A stretch of 64,000 nucleotides of DNA from Chara braunii (Eukaryota > Streptophyta > Charophyceae > Charales > Characeae), in contig BFEA01000138.1 in assembly GCA_003427395.1 (NCBI GenBank), positions 268,062 through 332,061 on the forward strand, written 5' to 3'. Positions 11,346 through 23,382 of the stretch are shown in pieces. Position 1 is the first letter of the stretch; each line of letters starts with the position of its first letter. The position numbers were made by a program, and so were the translations under genes. A model generated the notes under the pieces. That model saw nothing but the letters and a program-made list of their open reading frames with translations. It did no database searches and was not told where the DNA came from.

Positions 11346-12067
11346 GCGTTGATTTTGCACTTGTGCGCTGGCAGACGGTATGGATTCACAATTTGTTGTA
11401 GTGTCACATACCGCCCCTTGTATCCGGTGACATTTGCAAATGGTACAGCCGTAGAGGATGAAAAGCTGACAATTGATTGTTGTTGGTTGTGTTCGCCAAC
11501 CTACTCACTTGTTTGGGTGTTCTGTGGTTGTTGTGCATACTCACCTGTGTGTTGTCGTCTTGATCACACCCGTAAGCTTTCTGTAGGACGGCATCACGCA
11601 TAGAACAAACAACAAAGTTAGGAGTAGAAATAAATTGAGAATATGTTTTTTCTTATCTGCCATTGATTGTTTCTTGCTGAAAAATTATTTATTGTGCGGC
11701 ATTCACACACTGGGAAATATGACTTATCTCTGGAAATGTTTGCGTGCCTCCATGCTCACGCGATATATACATTTTTTCTTCTTTCTTATCTCTCTCACTG
11801 TCTATGTCGATGAAGAAGGGGGGAAACTCAAGACTCGTGGTCAGACAGATGCACAAAAGGAAACTTTAATAGGCCTTTTTCGCTAGTTGCTCGGCAAAAT
11901 ACACCGTGCCAAACTAGAAGTTGAACGACTGGTGCATAGACAGTTCAATCTGCAAGTTGCAGAAGGTAAACTGGAAAATACGAAGACAACCGCTTAGATA
12001 TTGAAAACTGGAAAGAGAGTTCACCAAGCAAGGGCGAATAACCCTTGACTGTTATGTCACCGATAAC

Positions 12068-13090
12068 ATGAACAAGATGGACCAAAGAAGGAAAGAAAAG
12101 GAAGAAGAAAGAGAGGAAAGAAAGGAAACAAAATTGTCTGTAGAGATCATGAAGGAAAATGTTAGGCAATTAGAAACCACGTTGAAAGAGGAAATAAGGA
12201 ACATAGAAGAATTTCGAAGAAAGAAAGAAGAAGAAGAACATGAAGAAAAAATGATGGATGAATTATGACCGAGATTCCACTATGAAGAAGCAGACACTGA
12301 ACTTGCATCCATTCTACAATCTATAATGGTTTATCTTGTCTACCTGGAAAAAAGAATAAATAGCAACATTGCCTCATTGAAGACAGTGACCCGACTTTTG
12401 AGAGGCAAGGATAAGGTAAGGATTGAGGAGGAGACCATGGGGGAGAAAGTAAAGAAAAAACCCCAAGAAAAACTCATGAAGGATGCAATGTGGAAAGTGA
12501 AGCCGGAGAAACCCAGAACCTCTCAGAACGAATTCAAAAAACCGGTAGAGAAGAAAGAGGAACCCGCCAAAAAGGAAGAACCAACCAAGGAAGTAGAAAA
12601 AGAAGAAAAAGAAAGGAAAAGGTGAAGATGAAATTGTCGTTTACGTACAACAACAAGAAGAGAGATAATTTGTTGTTGTGGATTGCAAAAATATAGACTT
12701 ATTGCGAGACCGGCCCTGTTGAGCCTGAGAGTCAGGTGACTTTCTCCACGTCGTATTTGGGAGAAGTTGCCGAGGAGTGGGTCTTGTACGAAGCTAACAC
12801 TGATGGCTTCGAGGACATTTGTAAGTGGGCTAAGACCCTAACGCTCAAGCAATTTCTCGAAAAAAATTAAGGAGAGATTTATTGACAAGACACAACCGAC
12901 AAGGCTTTCGATGAGCTCACCACGATATGCCAAAAACGTTGGTCTTCCGTTGATGATTTGTTTCGTGAAGTGGATCGTTTTTTGCAGGTACCTGGATTGA
13001 ACTTGCAGGATAATCAGGTCCTGTACATCTACTCACGTGCTTTGCCCGAGCTCTTTCATGGACAGCTCGTGGTCGAGGTAAAGTCTAGAA
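12068..13090 (+). pseudogene. gag region of the gypsy element (broken)
   Basis: Two open stretches (12068-12268, 12326-12625) encode very Lys/Glu-rich segments expected to form coiled coils. After a stop near 12696 the same frame continues with a segment resembling the retrotransposon Gag core (LGEVAEEWVL near 12755, and an LPELFHGQLV segment near 13045), interrupted by further in-frame stops near 12868 and 12880. Gag normally forms the capsid-like particle. No CCHC knuckle is seen downstream. Stops make a functional product impossible from this copy. Confidence 0.7.
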
Positions 13091-13775
13091 ACTATAACTA
13101 TAGACAATTTTATGATACGTAAAGGACACATATGCTTCTGTGGTGAAGAGTGGTCCGGTGAGTGGGTACCGCAAGCATGTCCTTTGGCGACAAAAACGGC
13201 GAGATCACATGCTTGTCGTTTTCGACCATGATACCGACGAAAAATTACCTCTCGACGAGTCCGAGGGAGGAGGAGGTAATGGCGACAATGAGTCTGGGAA
13301 GGGTGACGTCGCTGCCGTAGTGGCCACCAAGGGTGACGCAAATCAATGGAAGAAGAAGAGGAGGTCACGCTCGTTCCCTAAGCTTCCCGACATCGCGTAC
13401 AGGAAACCATGAGAGAAGATGAGAATGACACGTGAGGAGTAACAGTCCAAGATGAACAATCATCATTGTCTCAGGAAATATGAAGCACGTAATAGCATAA
13501 TGTCCTTTAATTCGGAACCCAAAAGCGAGCAACCAGTAGATGTAGCATCTCCTCCTACTGAGTCAAAGGGTTTAAACAATGGTAAGGCGCCGACAATCCT
13601 TTCTAACCCCGCGACTCTTAAGGCAAAGAATGACTTTTTTTTTAGTCTGTCGTCCAGAGCACGTTAACACTGTTCTTTGTTTTCTCTCACTGGACGATTC
13701 CCTTGACGAACTTGGCAATGAACTCATAGCACTTCAGAGTTCGTGGGCTAAGAAAGTTTATCTAAGGATGAACTC

Positions 13776-13975
13776 ATGATCACGGATATTGAGATTGCAC
13801 TACCTAGACCTATCACGTCTATGTTGGCTGACAAGAGCACGATCAGTGTCTCTCAATACGTCGATCGTGTCAACTGCTATTTTATGACTAAGGAAGGAAA
13901 AAGTATTGTACATGAAATACCCTTTCTAATTGAAAAGAACCTGACGTTTGATATGATTATGGAAATGGATTGATG
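13776..13975 (+). pseudogene. Retroviral-type aspartic protease remnant
   Basis: The open segment ends with a motif like FDMIMEMD followed by a stop. It corresponds to the C-terminal part of Ty3/gypsy protease (usual form D-x-I-x-G-M-D-W). Here the conserved Gly is replaced by Glu and Trp by a stop codon. The N-terminal D-S/T-G active-site triad is not visible. Position between gag and RT fits the gypsy order. Confidence 0.5.
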
Positions 13976-14265
13976 CTAGAAAACCGACCAAGAAGTTCGA
14001 TTCAAACAAAAAATTGTAAAGTTGAAGGATGAGGAGTCTGAAACGCAAGCGAGTGAATTGTATCATAGGTCTGACTCAAACTCAACCTTGTCTTTCTGTT
14101 GTATGAATTACCCAACCTTCAAATCAATAATCTCAAAGAAAAAGCTAGATCAGAATATAATGATGATACTCACTGAACGAGTAGGAGAATGTTCCTCATC
14201 CTACACTTCTTCTATTGAAAAACACTTATCGATGAATATAAGGACTTGCAGACTGATCACCGAGC

Positions 14266-14952
14266 GTGCTATTCAACACCCGATCGAAATTATTCCGCGA
14301 AACAAGATTCCGAAGGATCTCATTTACCGTACGTCTCCTTGGAAACTTGAGGAATTTCACAAACAGCTACAATAACTTACGAATAACGGTTGAATTCGTC
14401 ATAACTCATCTTCTTATGGTGCCCCTATCTTATTCGTGCCACAAAATGAAGGTGAACTTAAACTATGCATTTATTATCGTAGGCTGGATTTCATCATTGT
14501 AAAGAACGCGGAACCACTTCCGCGCATTGAAGACTTGTTGTACAAGTTGCAAGAATGCAGATAGTGAAATTGATCTTATTTCAGGGTACCACCAGATCGA
14601 GGTAGCTTATGGAGATCAACACAAGACTCGCCCTAGGTATGGTCACTACGAGTTCGTGGTTATGCCTTTTGGTTCGACTAATATACTTGCGACCTTTCAA
14701 AGGTCAATGGATGAATTGTTACGTCAATAATATCAATTCGTAGTAGTCTATCTCAATGACATTTTAGTGTATAGTGCGACACTAGAAGACTACAAGAAAC
14801 ATCTACGAATGGTTCTAAAAAAATTGCGCGAGAGCAATTTCAAACTGAACCCGAAAAAATCTGAGTTTGCTCAGCCTGAAATCTTGTACGTAGGACATAT
14901 AGTGAATGAAGAAGGACTAAAGCCCGAAGAAAAGAAGATCACCACAAGTTGA
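14266..14952 (+). pseudogene. Reverse transcriptase of the gypsy element
   Basis: Recognisable RT blocks in order: a PIEIIPRNKIPK segment; YGAPILFVPQ with LCIYYRRLDF (about 14413-14480); a PLPRIEDLL helix; [11 protein letters not shown] with [14 protein letters not shown] (about 14570-14690); the catalytic block; and FKLNPKKSEFA with YVGHIV. The catalytic box reads YLNDILVYS where the family has YLDD, so one metal-binding Asp is Asn. At least two frame changes and several stops break it. Confidence 0.85.
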
Positions 14953-14982
14953 GATTTGCCCCAACCTAAGACTATCCCTTAG

Positions 14983-15580
14983 TTGAATTTTTTCCTACGA
15001 CTTACTAGTTATTATAGGAAGTTCGTCAAAAATTTCTCTTTGATAATTGCTCCTATGAGAAGACTTCTGCAAAAGGAAAAACCTTGGTTGCGAGACAAAG
15101 ATTTTGAGTCGTCGTTTAGGAAGTTGAAACATCTATTAATTCATTACCCTATCTTAAAAATTATTGATCATTCTTTCTCTTTCGTTATCACAATTGACGC
15201 AAGTCAGTATGGGATTGCGGTTGTGCTACAACATGATGGCGGTAAGGGATATAGACCTATAGAGTTTATGTCCAGGAGACTTATGACGGAGAAAATAGTC
15301 AACTCCACCTACGAAAGGGAATTGTATGCCTTAATTGTTGCATTGGACACCCGAAAGCACTGCTTATTAGAGAGAAACTTCACTATCTATTCAAATCATT
15401 CTACTCTGAAATAGATAAAGACTCAACCTTGACTCTCTGATAAGTTAGTAAGATGGTGCGTTTTTATCGACACCTTTGACTTTGAATTGAAAAGAATCAA
15501 AGACACGTCCAATGTGGTTGCAGATATTTTATCCAGGCGTATAAATTTCTTTGGAACTATTGTCTCTTACCTCGATATCG
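14983..15580 (+). pseudogene. RNase H domain of the gypsy element
   Basis: The segment starts LTSYYRKFVKNFS, the usual RT-RNase H connector. It continues with VITIDASQYGIAVVL (first catalytic Asp kept), TYERELYAL (Glu kept), and IYSNHSTLK where the family has a T-D-H-x-S-L box (Asp to Asn). After a stop near 15414 it goes on to a VVADILSRR end. RNase H degrades the RNA template during reverse transcription; this copy is inactivated. Confidence 0.85.
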
Positions 15581-15739
15581 GAATGAAATGAAGGAACAAA
15601 TCCGAAAGGGACATGAGAATGATCCTATTTGGAATCCTATTATTAAGACCCTACGAAAAAATCATGAACTGAAGACTTATTCTTCTACCTGGATAAAACC
15701 GAAGAAATATTATGTATTCCTCACCAATAACAGATCAAG

Positions 15740-17100
15740 AGTCTAATCATTGGGGAATGTCATAATGTTGAGGGACACTTCGGTTTTAAGAAGACGTATG
15801 CTGATGTAAGAAAACGCTTTAAATGGAAAGGAATGAAAGAGGATGTGCTAACCTATGTGCGAACTTGTCTTGTATGTCAGATAAACAAACTCTCGCATAA
15901 AAATCACTTGGGACTATTGAGACACTGCCTGTTCTAGTGAGCCACGTGCGTCCAACTCCTTAGACTTTATGAGTCTCACTAAGAGTCAAAATAACAACAG
16001 TCGGGTAATAGTCATTGTAGATAAATTCTCATAGAAAAGTGTATCGATGTACCGAATTGGCTACTACTAAAAGGTTGATGCAAAGTGTTCCACCAATTTA
16101 TAGAGAATTTCATTATTGGTATATTTATAAGACCTATACAAACAAAAAAAGAAGTTACATCTGCAGAAAAGAATAGAAAACATAATGCACCTAAATAGTT
16201 AAATAACATTATTAATACGGAAGTGTTTCGAGCATCCCAAANCCAAAAGGTTCCCCACATAGATTTTTTCCAAAAACATATGTTCAATCCTTTGCCTGCT
16301 GAAGGCAAAACTAAGCTGGTCATTCAGAAGTTTCAAATGTGACGAGTTTCCAGGTATGGATTCCCGAAATTCATTGTTTTTGACGGGGGTGTTCGGTTCA
16401 CTAGTATACAATGACAAAAATTTATGGAAGTCTATGGTACCAAATTGACCATGTCGTTAGACAGATACCCTAAAACGAATGGTCAAACTGAGCAGATGAA
16501 ACGTCTTTGCCAACAACTAATGCGCATGTATGTACGACCCTATCAGATAGATTGGGATGAAAACTTACATAAGATCGCCAATGCATATACAAACAACGTA
16601 CATGCTTGTTACAGGAAGAACACCCATCGACGTCCTATTGATGCTCTAACTTAGGGCCTAATTCAAAGGTTACCCCCAAACACTCGTGAATTTGCAGTTT
16701 TATATAAATAAGATATTAAAAGGTAAAGAAAAATATACAGAAAGCCCAATTGCAAATGATTGGGCGGACCAACAAACATCGTCGGCCGTCGCAATTTCAA
16801 GAAGGTAATTTGGTATGGGTAAAATCTAAAGAATTTTCCTTGGAAAAAAACGTATCTAAAAAACTGATGCCTGTCTGTTATGGGCCCTAAAAAGTTCTCA
16901 AGGTGATCGAGGATACAAATTAACCTTCTTCCATAATTGATGTGCCCCCCCACCTCAGAAGCTATCTTGTTTTTTATGCGTCTACACTTTTGCCATATGT
17001 GGAGGAAACTGAGTTTCCTAATAGACCATTTATGTTTCCCCGCTCCATGAATGGAGGCTACGAAGTTGGGAAGAATTTGGAACATGATTTTTTTCTACAG
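15740..17100 (+). pseudogene. Integrase of the gypsy element
   Basis: An HHCC zinc domain is intact: His at about 15761 and 15776, Cys at about 15867 and 15876, within GHFGFKKTYADVRKRF. The catalytic core is broken. The first Asp sits in VIVDKFS (about 16010), then roughly 320 bp of poorly matching AT-rich sequence with one N follows. After that come VFDGGVRFTS, FMEVYG and NGQTEQ (16355-16500). The C-terminal domain is seen at 16760-17090 (EGNLVWVKSKEFS, PPHLRSYLVFYASTLLPYVEE). No chromodomain follows. Many stops. Confidence 0.8.
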
Positions 17101-17230
17101 GCAGCAACCCCTTACTGAAGCTAGATGGTTAAGAAAAACGAAACTTTTACCTACTGCTCCTACCATTATTACTGCATACGAACGTGGATAAAAAAAATTT
17201 CAAGTATTTCTACGATGAAGCTTGAAAATT

Positions 17231-17243
17231 GGGCCGGCAGGAA
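17231..17243 (+). other. Polypurine tract
   Basis: GGGCCGGCAGGAA lies directly before the TG of the 3' LTR, the position used to prime plus-strand synthesis. It contains pyrimidine interruptions, in keeping with decay. Confidence 0.5.
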
Positions 17244-18026
17244 TGCAATGACCCATGCAGTATGTCTCGTGGAATGTCTAAGGGCCTCGCCAGCCCATGC
17301 TTAAACCTCAACCGAAGGGAAAAAAAGGCTCCTCCATAAATCCAGGGCCTCCGTGGCAACAATTGACTAAAGTCACGGCCTGACGCCGAACAGTCAAAGG
17401 TCGGACCCCGCCCAGGCCGCTGATCAGATGCATACACTTGTTTGTATGCGGGTACCCAAACAATATCAGAACCAAGTGGAAGTCTGCAACTGTACACAGT
17501 CCAAACCCTCAGCTGTGAGTCCATCTGTACGACTCTGGGTGAGAGACTTGAGGTTAGACTGCCTCGTTAAACACTACAAAAGCCTTGATCTCCAAAAGGT
17601 CAACATTTAGTCTTGCTATGCTGCCTTGACGTTGGATTGACACTGGTTGGACGCTGGCATGATGCTAGCTTAACGCTAACACTGTGTACCGTCGACGCAG
17701 AACTAAGGTAGCATGCTGGCGCCTTCTCTGCTGAGCGCCAACCTCTGCTCATGTGGCGGGTGCCACTTGTCTTTATTGCTGATGTCACACATGTCACATA
17801 TTTACATTATTGATGTGGCGCGTACCACCTGTCTACATTGTTGATGTGGTGCATGGCACCTGTCTCTATTGTTGACGCGGCACTGCCCACGCTGCACTCT
17901 CTTCGTCTATTGGTAACGAGACCTTGTATCAAATATCACTTTCACGATTATTGGAGACACTGTCCAAATCTGAATCAACTTGTAGTTCAACGTCTGACGA
18001 GTATCTTCCTGTCTGGGTCCATTACA
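17244..18026 (+). repeat. 3' LTR
   Basis: 783 bp, colinear with the 5' LTR. It lacks the block equal to 10310-10609 and has five instead of six 31-bp units. The junction reads CCCACGCTG directly followed by CACTCTCTTCG. It ends CATTACA, followed by CCTT. Confidence 0.9.
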
Positions 18027-18189
18027 CCTTTAACAAAAGTTTATATAAAGACATAGAAAAGGCTAGACGGAGTCTAATAGGAGAGGGGGTAAGAGCCTCC
18101 TGCCTGAGTAAATCCATGGTTGGCCGCTACATCTAATGATCTGTCGGGACGGCTACGATAGGTGGTGTGAGCATTTTCCGTAGCCCCCC

Positions 18190-18510
18190 TATAGATAGCT
18201 CCTTTCTATTGGTGGGAAGCAACACCTGCTGGAAAACGGGTCCAGCGCTTTTCACCCGAAGAATGTGGTTTACTACGGTAAATTGGTGTTTTGCCTGTGA
18301 AGGGTAATGGTGGTTTAACCTGCCATGTAAACAGTGGCTCGGTGTACGGGAGGAAAAGGCTGGTCGTGCCAGGCCAGAAGTAACTTATTTTGCACCACAC
18401 CAATTTGTTTTTTCGGCGTGCAGCAGAAATCCAGGTCAAGGGAAAAAAGCTCGGAGGGAGTGGTGGCTTAAACCGCCGTACTCAGCCCCAAAAGTTTGGG
18501 GCTCGCCATG
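18190..18510 (+). repeat. Dispersed repeat D1, copy 2
   Basis: Shares TTGGTGGGAAGC, CACCTGCTGGAAAA and GGGTCCAGC with 730-790. Also shares TTTTTTCGGCGTGCAG, AATCCAGGTCA and GTGGTGGCTTAAAC with 630-690. Block order differs from copy 1, suggesting a larger tandem unit of which each copy is a different cut. Confidence 0.5.
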
Positions 18511-20030
18511 TGGTCCGAAAAGTTTGAAGCCGCCGCGCCGTTGATAACTTCCATCAATGGTCGGCGTCCCGGTACGGGCCTCCGAAACTTGTGGCGAAGC
18601 GCCTGCGGCCGATATACGGTCATCATGTACTTGTGGCCTGAAGAAATAAAAGGCATGCTTTTCACCAGTTGTGATGCAGTTTCAAAGGGGGAGGCAGCAC
18701 TCACCCTCGTCTTTCAGGCGAGCTGTCGAAGAACTCGCAAGCAAGTGGCGGTAACTTGTCACTTTGTTGTGAGTGTGGGCTTTGAGCTGTGTTGCAACCT
18801 TACAGAGTTTCACACTTGACAGACACCCCAATGCAACCCCTCGATCCGATGCCTGTATACACACACTCAGCTGCGCACGCAGCAGCCTCTTCTGAGTCTA
18901 TCCATATTTTCGCATCCGTGTGTCAGTTAACGAATTTTGATGTCACCCCAACCCTCTCGGGTGCGTCATCTGTTCACCACTAAGTGCGTACTCACACCTT
19001 TTTTTTAAATAAGGCACCTCGACGAGATAGCCATACAGCCCCAAGTAGTCATCACTGTAGGCATGAACATTGCCTAGCATGTAAAGTATTTGGCCAGTAT
19101 GGCTACCCAACATTCAGATTATGAACACGGACCTTCCTGCATACACATCCTCCAGTGACAACCACTTGAAGAAGGAGCCTCTGCAGGAGCACACACAGAA
19201 TTTTGTGGAGGACTCGAGGTGGCCCTGAGACTGTCGGTGGTGTGGGAGGCGATGGGCAAAACAACAACATAGGGGTAGTGAGGGTGGGAAGGGAGGGATA
19301 GGGCAGAACAACAACATTGGGAACGTCAGAGTCGCCTAGTTCGGAAGCCGGCCGAACGTCAGAGTCGTCTAGTTCGGAGGGCGCCCGACCACCCAGGTAC
19401 TGACACCATAAACACTTACGTTCCTTTGCCCCCATCCTTTATGAACTCGAGGATTAGAATTCATGATGTAGAAGGGCTTTGGGTTTGGACGGTGATCCGT
19501 GTACCACTCCCTCGTCCATCCAGTGTTAAGTTCAATCGGCTTCATAGGAGTACACCAGCCCGTCCATTTTGTGCTGTTCAACTTTCTCGATGATGGAATT
19601 GATTTTTCACACTCAATGCATCATGCCCTGTTCAATCAGCTTCATGGGGGTAAAAACCTGCCCCTCCTTTTTTTTTCCATTCAATTTCCTCTAATGCCGC
19701 CATTGGTGTTTCACACTCGAATGCTTCATCTGTTCTCAGAGCCATGACGTGATTCTAAAAGTTGTATGTTATGCTCATGCCATTTATAAATTAGTAATGG
19801 TATAAATAAACATCAAGGTAAATCGAGGTTCTTGGCCCACAAGGGGCTCGTAGCTGCCACTTTGTGGCCGCTAGACTACATGGACCAGGGTACAGAAGGA
19901 GGGGTTTAGTCATCACCATCAGTGAAAGATACACCGACTTCAATGTATGTGCGAGCTCTTTGGGGTCTTCCCAATCGCATTTAAGTGCCAAAGCCTGGGA
20001 GAGGTCTCATATCCCATATGCCATATGTTG
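18511..20030. other. Non-coding stretch
   Basis: No domain-bearing ORF. A short tandem duplication of GAACGTCAGAGTCG followed by CTAGTTCGGA lies at about 19321-19380. Two similar segments with TTCAATCGGCTTCATAGG / TTCAATCAGCTTCATGGG words lie at 19530-19700. Confidence 0.4.
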
Positions 20031-20039
20031 ACACCTTTT

Positions 20040-20190
20040 CTGTTAAGCCACCAGTATTTCCGAGGCGCTTTTCTCTGACCCTAGAACCGCCTTGCACGCC
20101 AAAAAAAAAAGAACCAGCACGGCCGTTTGTCTGGTGCCACCAGCCATTTTGCTTCGGAGGCTGAGCGAGCCCTGAAAGTTGTGGCTCATA
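20040..20190 (-). repeat. Dispersed repeat D1, inverted copy
   Basis: The minus strand reads GGCGTGCAAGGCGG, a TCTAGGGTCAG word, and ATACTGGTGGCTTAA, in the same order as 18411-18470 on the plus strand. Confidence 0.45.
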
Positions 20191-21029
20191 GAGAAAATAT
20201 ATATTGTCTATTGTATATTCAGTGCCGCGACCGATGTGTGGGCCACAAACTGGTGGTTTAAGGGCACATCAGGATCAGGTGCTTTAGTTTTGTGTTGCCA
20301 TCATCTTCCCTCGACCTCTACCTCGTACCGTTGAAACTAACATCGTGAGTGTTCTTTATTCTTTTTCTTGGTGTCCTTCCTCTTGTCCCAGCTCCACCGT
20401 CACACCGGTGGTTGACGGGGACCCCCACTTTCAGCTCCTCAGTAACGGGTTGAAAACTGAAATTAGGGTTTGGGGGTCAAATTTTATGTTGTTGTTGTTG
20501 TTGTTGGTTTTTTTTTTTTTTTTTAACCCCTTGGGTATTGTTATAAACGGCATGAGAAGTTGCCTGAAAATAGAGGCCTCCGTTAGCCGCCTCTCCATCA
20601 GAATGCATGGAGCTGATCGTCATGAACGGCAGGTTGAGTTGGCACACCAGTGGGGCCTGGCCCTAGCATGTTCAACAATGGAGTAGGTGCCAACTTTGTC
20701 CGTGACAGCAACCTAAATTCGGCGATTACCACTCTTTTCACCTGTAGTCTCTCCGACACCTGGTGCTTGCAGTTGGCATCGGCATACTTCCCTCATCCCG
20801 AAGGTATGTCTGTGTACCGTCACCGGAAGCTGGAAAGCAGTACCCCAGCACGGCTATGCATTTCCTCAAGTCTCCTATCGAGTTTTTAGGAGGGGGGCTG
20901 ACACAAAACTTCATAATGGTCAGAGATATCGAAGAGCTCCTTTTCCAACTTACACGCTTGAGACATGGCCGCGATGTTCGCCAGAACGTGAAGAAAACAA
21001 AGTTACAGCTTTGACCACAACAGGAGGTA

Positions 21030-22520
21030 CTCAGGGATCACGCGGACAAACCATGCACATTGACATCACAAGATGGCCGATGGACCACATGGATGGAACA
21101 GGGCGTGAGGCAGATCAAGCACATCTGAAACCAACAACACAATCGCTGGAAAACATTCGCTGAACTCGGAGAAACCCTCAGTGGCTGTCATAATCTGCGA
21201 ACCAATCTCAACACCCTCTTGCAATCCATTCCGCCCGACTGGCTAGGGCTGTTACAGGCTCCGGTGGCGTGGGCAGCAGAAGAGTGGGCCACCTGGAACT
21301 GGGAGAACACCCCCACCGTCGTGTTGTCATAGGTGAAGAGAACGGGCCCCTCTGGGGAGTTACCAGGATCTACACACTATCCATGATATTGAACAGCCAG
21401 GGCAGACTGTCAGCAGGGTCGCCAAGACCGTTCGAGCTTGGGTCACAGCCAAACCCCTCTCCTTAGGAAACTGTGGGTGGTCGAACTCGATGACTACAGG
21501 ATCTACGGTCCCACTGCAGGACCTGGAACTCGATCCGGCAGACTGGGCTTGGAAAATGATCTCAGCTGCGACAAGGACAGAGCGCAGGAGCAACATACTG
21601 GGCTATTCCACACGGCTGGGCTACAGACTTAGGCGACCTGTGGCCAATGCACGTGAGACGCTGACACAGCCACAGGAGAAGCAAGTACCACGGGGGACTC
21701 GGTAGGCAAACGGTGATCTCCTGGCAGGTTCCACTCGCCACCCGGAACACTCGTACCAGAAGCCTGCAGCGGTTTATTTACTACCATGCTCTCCCGGTTA
21801 ACATCGACCATAGCCAACCACCTTGCACCTTCTCCCTCCTCCACCTCCATCACCCATCCACCATAGCCAACCACCTTGCTTCTTCTTCCTCCTCAACGTC
21901 CACCATAGCCAACCACCTTGCACCCTCCTCCTCCTCTATCTCCAAGTGGCTAACCAAGCGGCCGTCAGCTGCGGCCAGGTGAGAGTTTGACGACATCTGT
22001 GCGATCTGTGAGTCTGGAGCTCTTGAGGACCTGCCTCACTGCCTCTTGTTCTGCCTGTACACACAACAGTTGTGGGCTGAAGTAGAAATACTCCTCTAGG
22101 GCTCCCTTACTGACGCACCACTCGTGGACAACCTGGTAACCAGGCTCACTGGACTTAGAGAACCGGCACTCCAAGAGGAACGGCAGCGGAATCTCTCCCA
22201 GAGACTCCCTCCCCTTACACTCTGGATTAATTTGAAAGAGAAGATGCAAGGAGACGATTGATGCGCAAACCATCCCAATGGCAGAGGCGTGGGAGAGTGT
22301 CACAGAGTTGCTACGGTCGAATACCAATCAGACTGGCACAAAACGGCCAAGCTAATCAAGGGAGATCCCACCTAGAAGCAGGACATCATAGACAAATTCA
22401 CAAGGGAATGCCTTGGGTTAGGGAAGCTGGGCACCATAGAGGGCGACACACTGAGACTTGTCTGGAAAGTTACAGCGGACTTACAAAGAGGCGAGCACTC
22501 GAGAGCGGCTGCCTCACTGG
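21030..22520 (+). pseudogene. LINE ORF2 3' end with zf-RVT (copy A)
   Basis: Frame-broken coding sequence parallel to 26380-27765. Visible blocks: DGRWTTWMEQGV and NQQHNRWKTFAEL (about 21085-21160); LLQSIPPDWLGLLQAP; a LDPADWAW segment; and, after an inserted repeat, RREFDDICAICESG followed by EDLPHCLF (about 21985-22050). The C-x2-C...H pattern is that of the zinc-binding domain found at the end of plant non-LTR reverse transcriptases (zf-RVT). A tail like KLIKGDP ... LGKLGTI matches the tail of copy B. Numerous stops and frameshifts; dead copy. The RT palm domain itself is not present here. Confidence 0.7.
21804..21955. repeat. 45-50 bp tandem repeat inside LINE copy A
   Basis: Three units carry CATAGCCAACCACCTTGC followed by a TCC-rich stretch. 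They interrupt the coding similarity between YYHALPVN and the zf-RVT block, so they expanded inside the LINE copy. Confidence 0.7.
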
Positions 22521-22786
22521 GGTCCGCCCACTCACAGGGTTCAGACACATTAGTATGGCCCTGGCCTGAGAAGACCACATCCAGGCCCAGGTTAGGGATC
22601 TGGGGAATAAGAGGTAGGACAGAGGGCCCAGGGTTAAGATGTCGAATACAGCTGGAGGGGCATTCCACACCCCGGTCCTGCGTTTTTCGGTCGAGGTCAC
22701 TTTGGGTGTCCTGGATGCCAAATACAGCTGGACTAGATACAGTTACTGCCTGCATCATGACCAGCTGGTCCCAGTCCCATACGCTG

Positions 22787-23382
22787 TGCAAACCATGGCT
22801 ACGCTGGACCCAGACCCGGACATTTCCGGACATGGAACTGGACCCGTGTCCGGCAGTTTCCGGACGTCCGGAATTCCGGACTCGGGGGATCCGGACGGTC
22901 CGGATGTCTGGACAGGTCCGGAAATGTCCGGACCATTAAAAAAAAAAAAAAAAAAAATTCTGAAAAAAAAAGTACGCTATGCAGAATAACAATGCAAACC
23001 ACTTTTGCCTCAGAGTCATGTCAGAATTCCTAACCAAACTTGAGTTACAAGTCAAAAACTATAAAAAAGCTTTAAAAAAGACTTTAAAAACTAATAAAAG
23101 GTAATGATTCTAATGAATTATTAATAATTAAAAAATCGGGGATGTCTAATAAATTATTATAGAGAGAGAGCATGTCCGGACCCCCCAAAAATGCATAAAC
23201 GGGCCTGAAAAACCCCCAAAACAATTTTGGGGGCTTGGCTCCTCAATGGGGAAGTGTCCTTTTTTTTTTCCCTCGAATTTTGGCAGATCCGGACATTCCA
23301 GACCAGACGTCTGGAGTCCGGACTGAATCCAGACCGTCTGGACGGCGGTCCGGACGTCCGGATCGTAGCCATGGTGCAAACC
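22787..23382. mobile_element. TCCGGA-rich inverted-repeat element
   Basis: The element runs 22793-23374: both ends read CCATGGCTACG inwards (11/11). It is flanked by TGCAAA at 22787-22792 and 23375-23380 (TGCAAACC if the two outer bases of the left arm are counted as target). Inside are 13 TCCGGA hexamers (eight left, one middle, four right) plus TCTGGAC variants, around an AT-rich centre with an A run. There is no ORF with a domain. Subterminal hexamer clusters are known transposase-binding features of hAT and CACTA elements; which superfamily applies is open. Confidence 0.7.

Larger units (their letters stand above)
9594..18026 (+). mobile_element. Complete but degenerate Ty3/gypsy LTR retrotransposon
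   Basis: Two related LTRs (9594-10740 and 17244-18026) both start TGCRATRACCCATGCAG and end CATTACA. They flank a tRNA-Met-like primer site, a coiled-coil/gag region, protease, reverse transcriptase, RNase H and integrase remnants in the gypsy order, and a purine-rich tract (17231-17243). CCTT flanks both ends (9590-9593 and 18027-18030), a plausible 4-bp target duplication. The frame breaks many times, RT and RNase H catalytic aspartates are changed, and the LTRs differ in length by about 360 bp, so the copy is old and non-autonomous. No chromodomain is recognised after the integrase. Confidence 0.9.

Noticed and set aside
9594-18026. An active gypsy element
   Set aside because: Catalytic residues are changed, many stops and frame changes, unequal LTRs.
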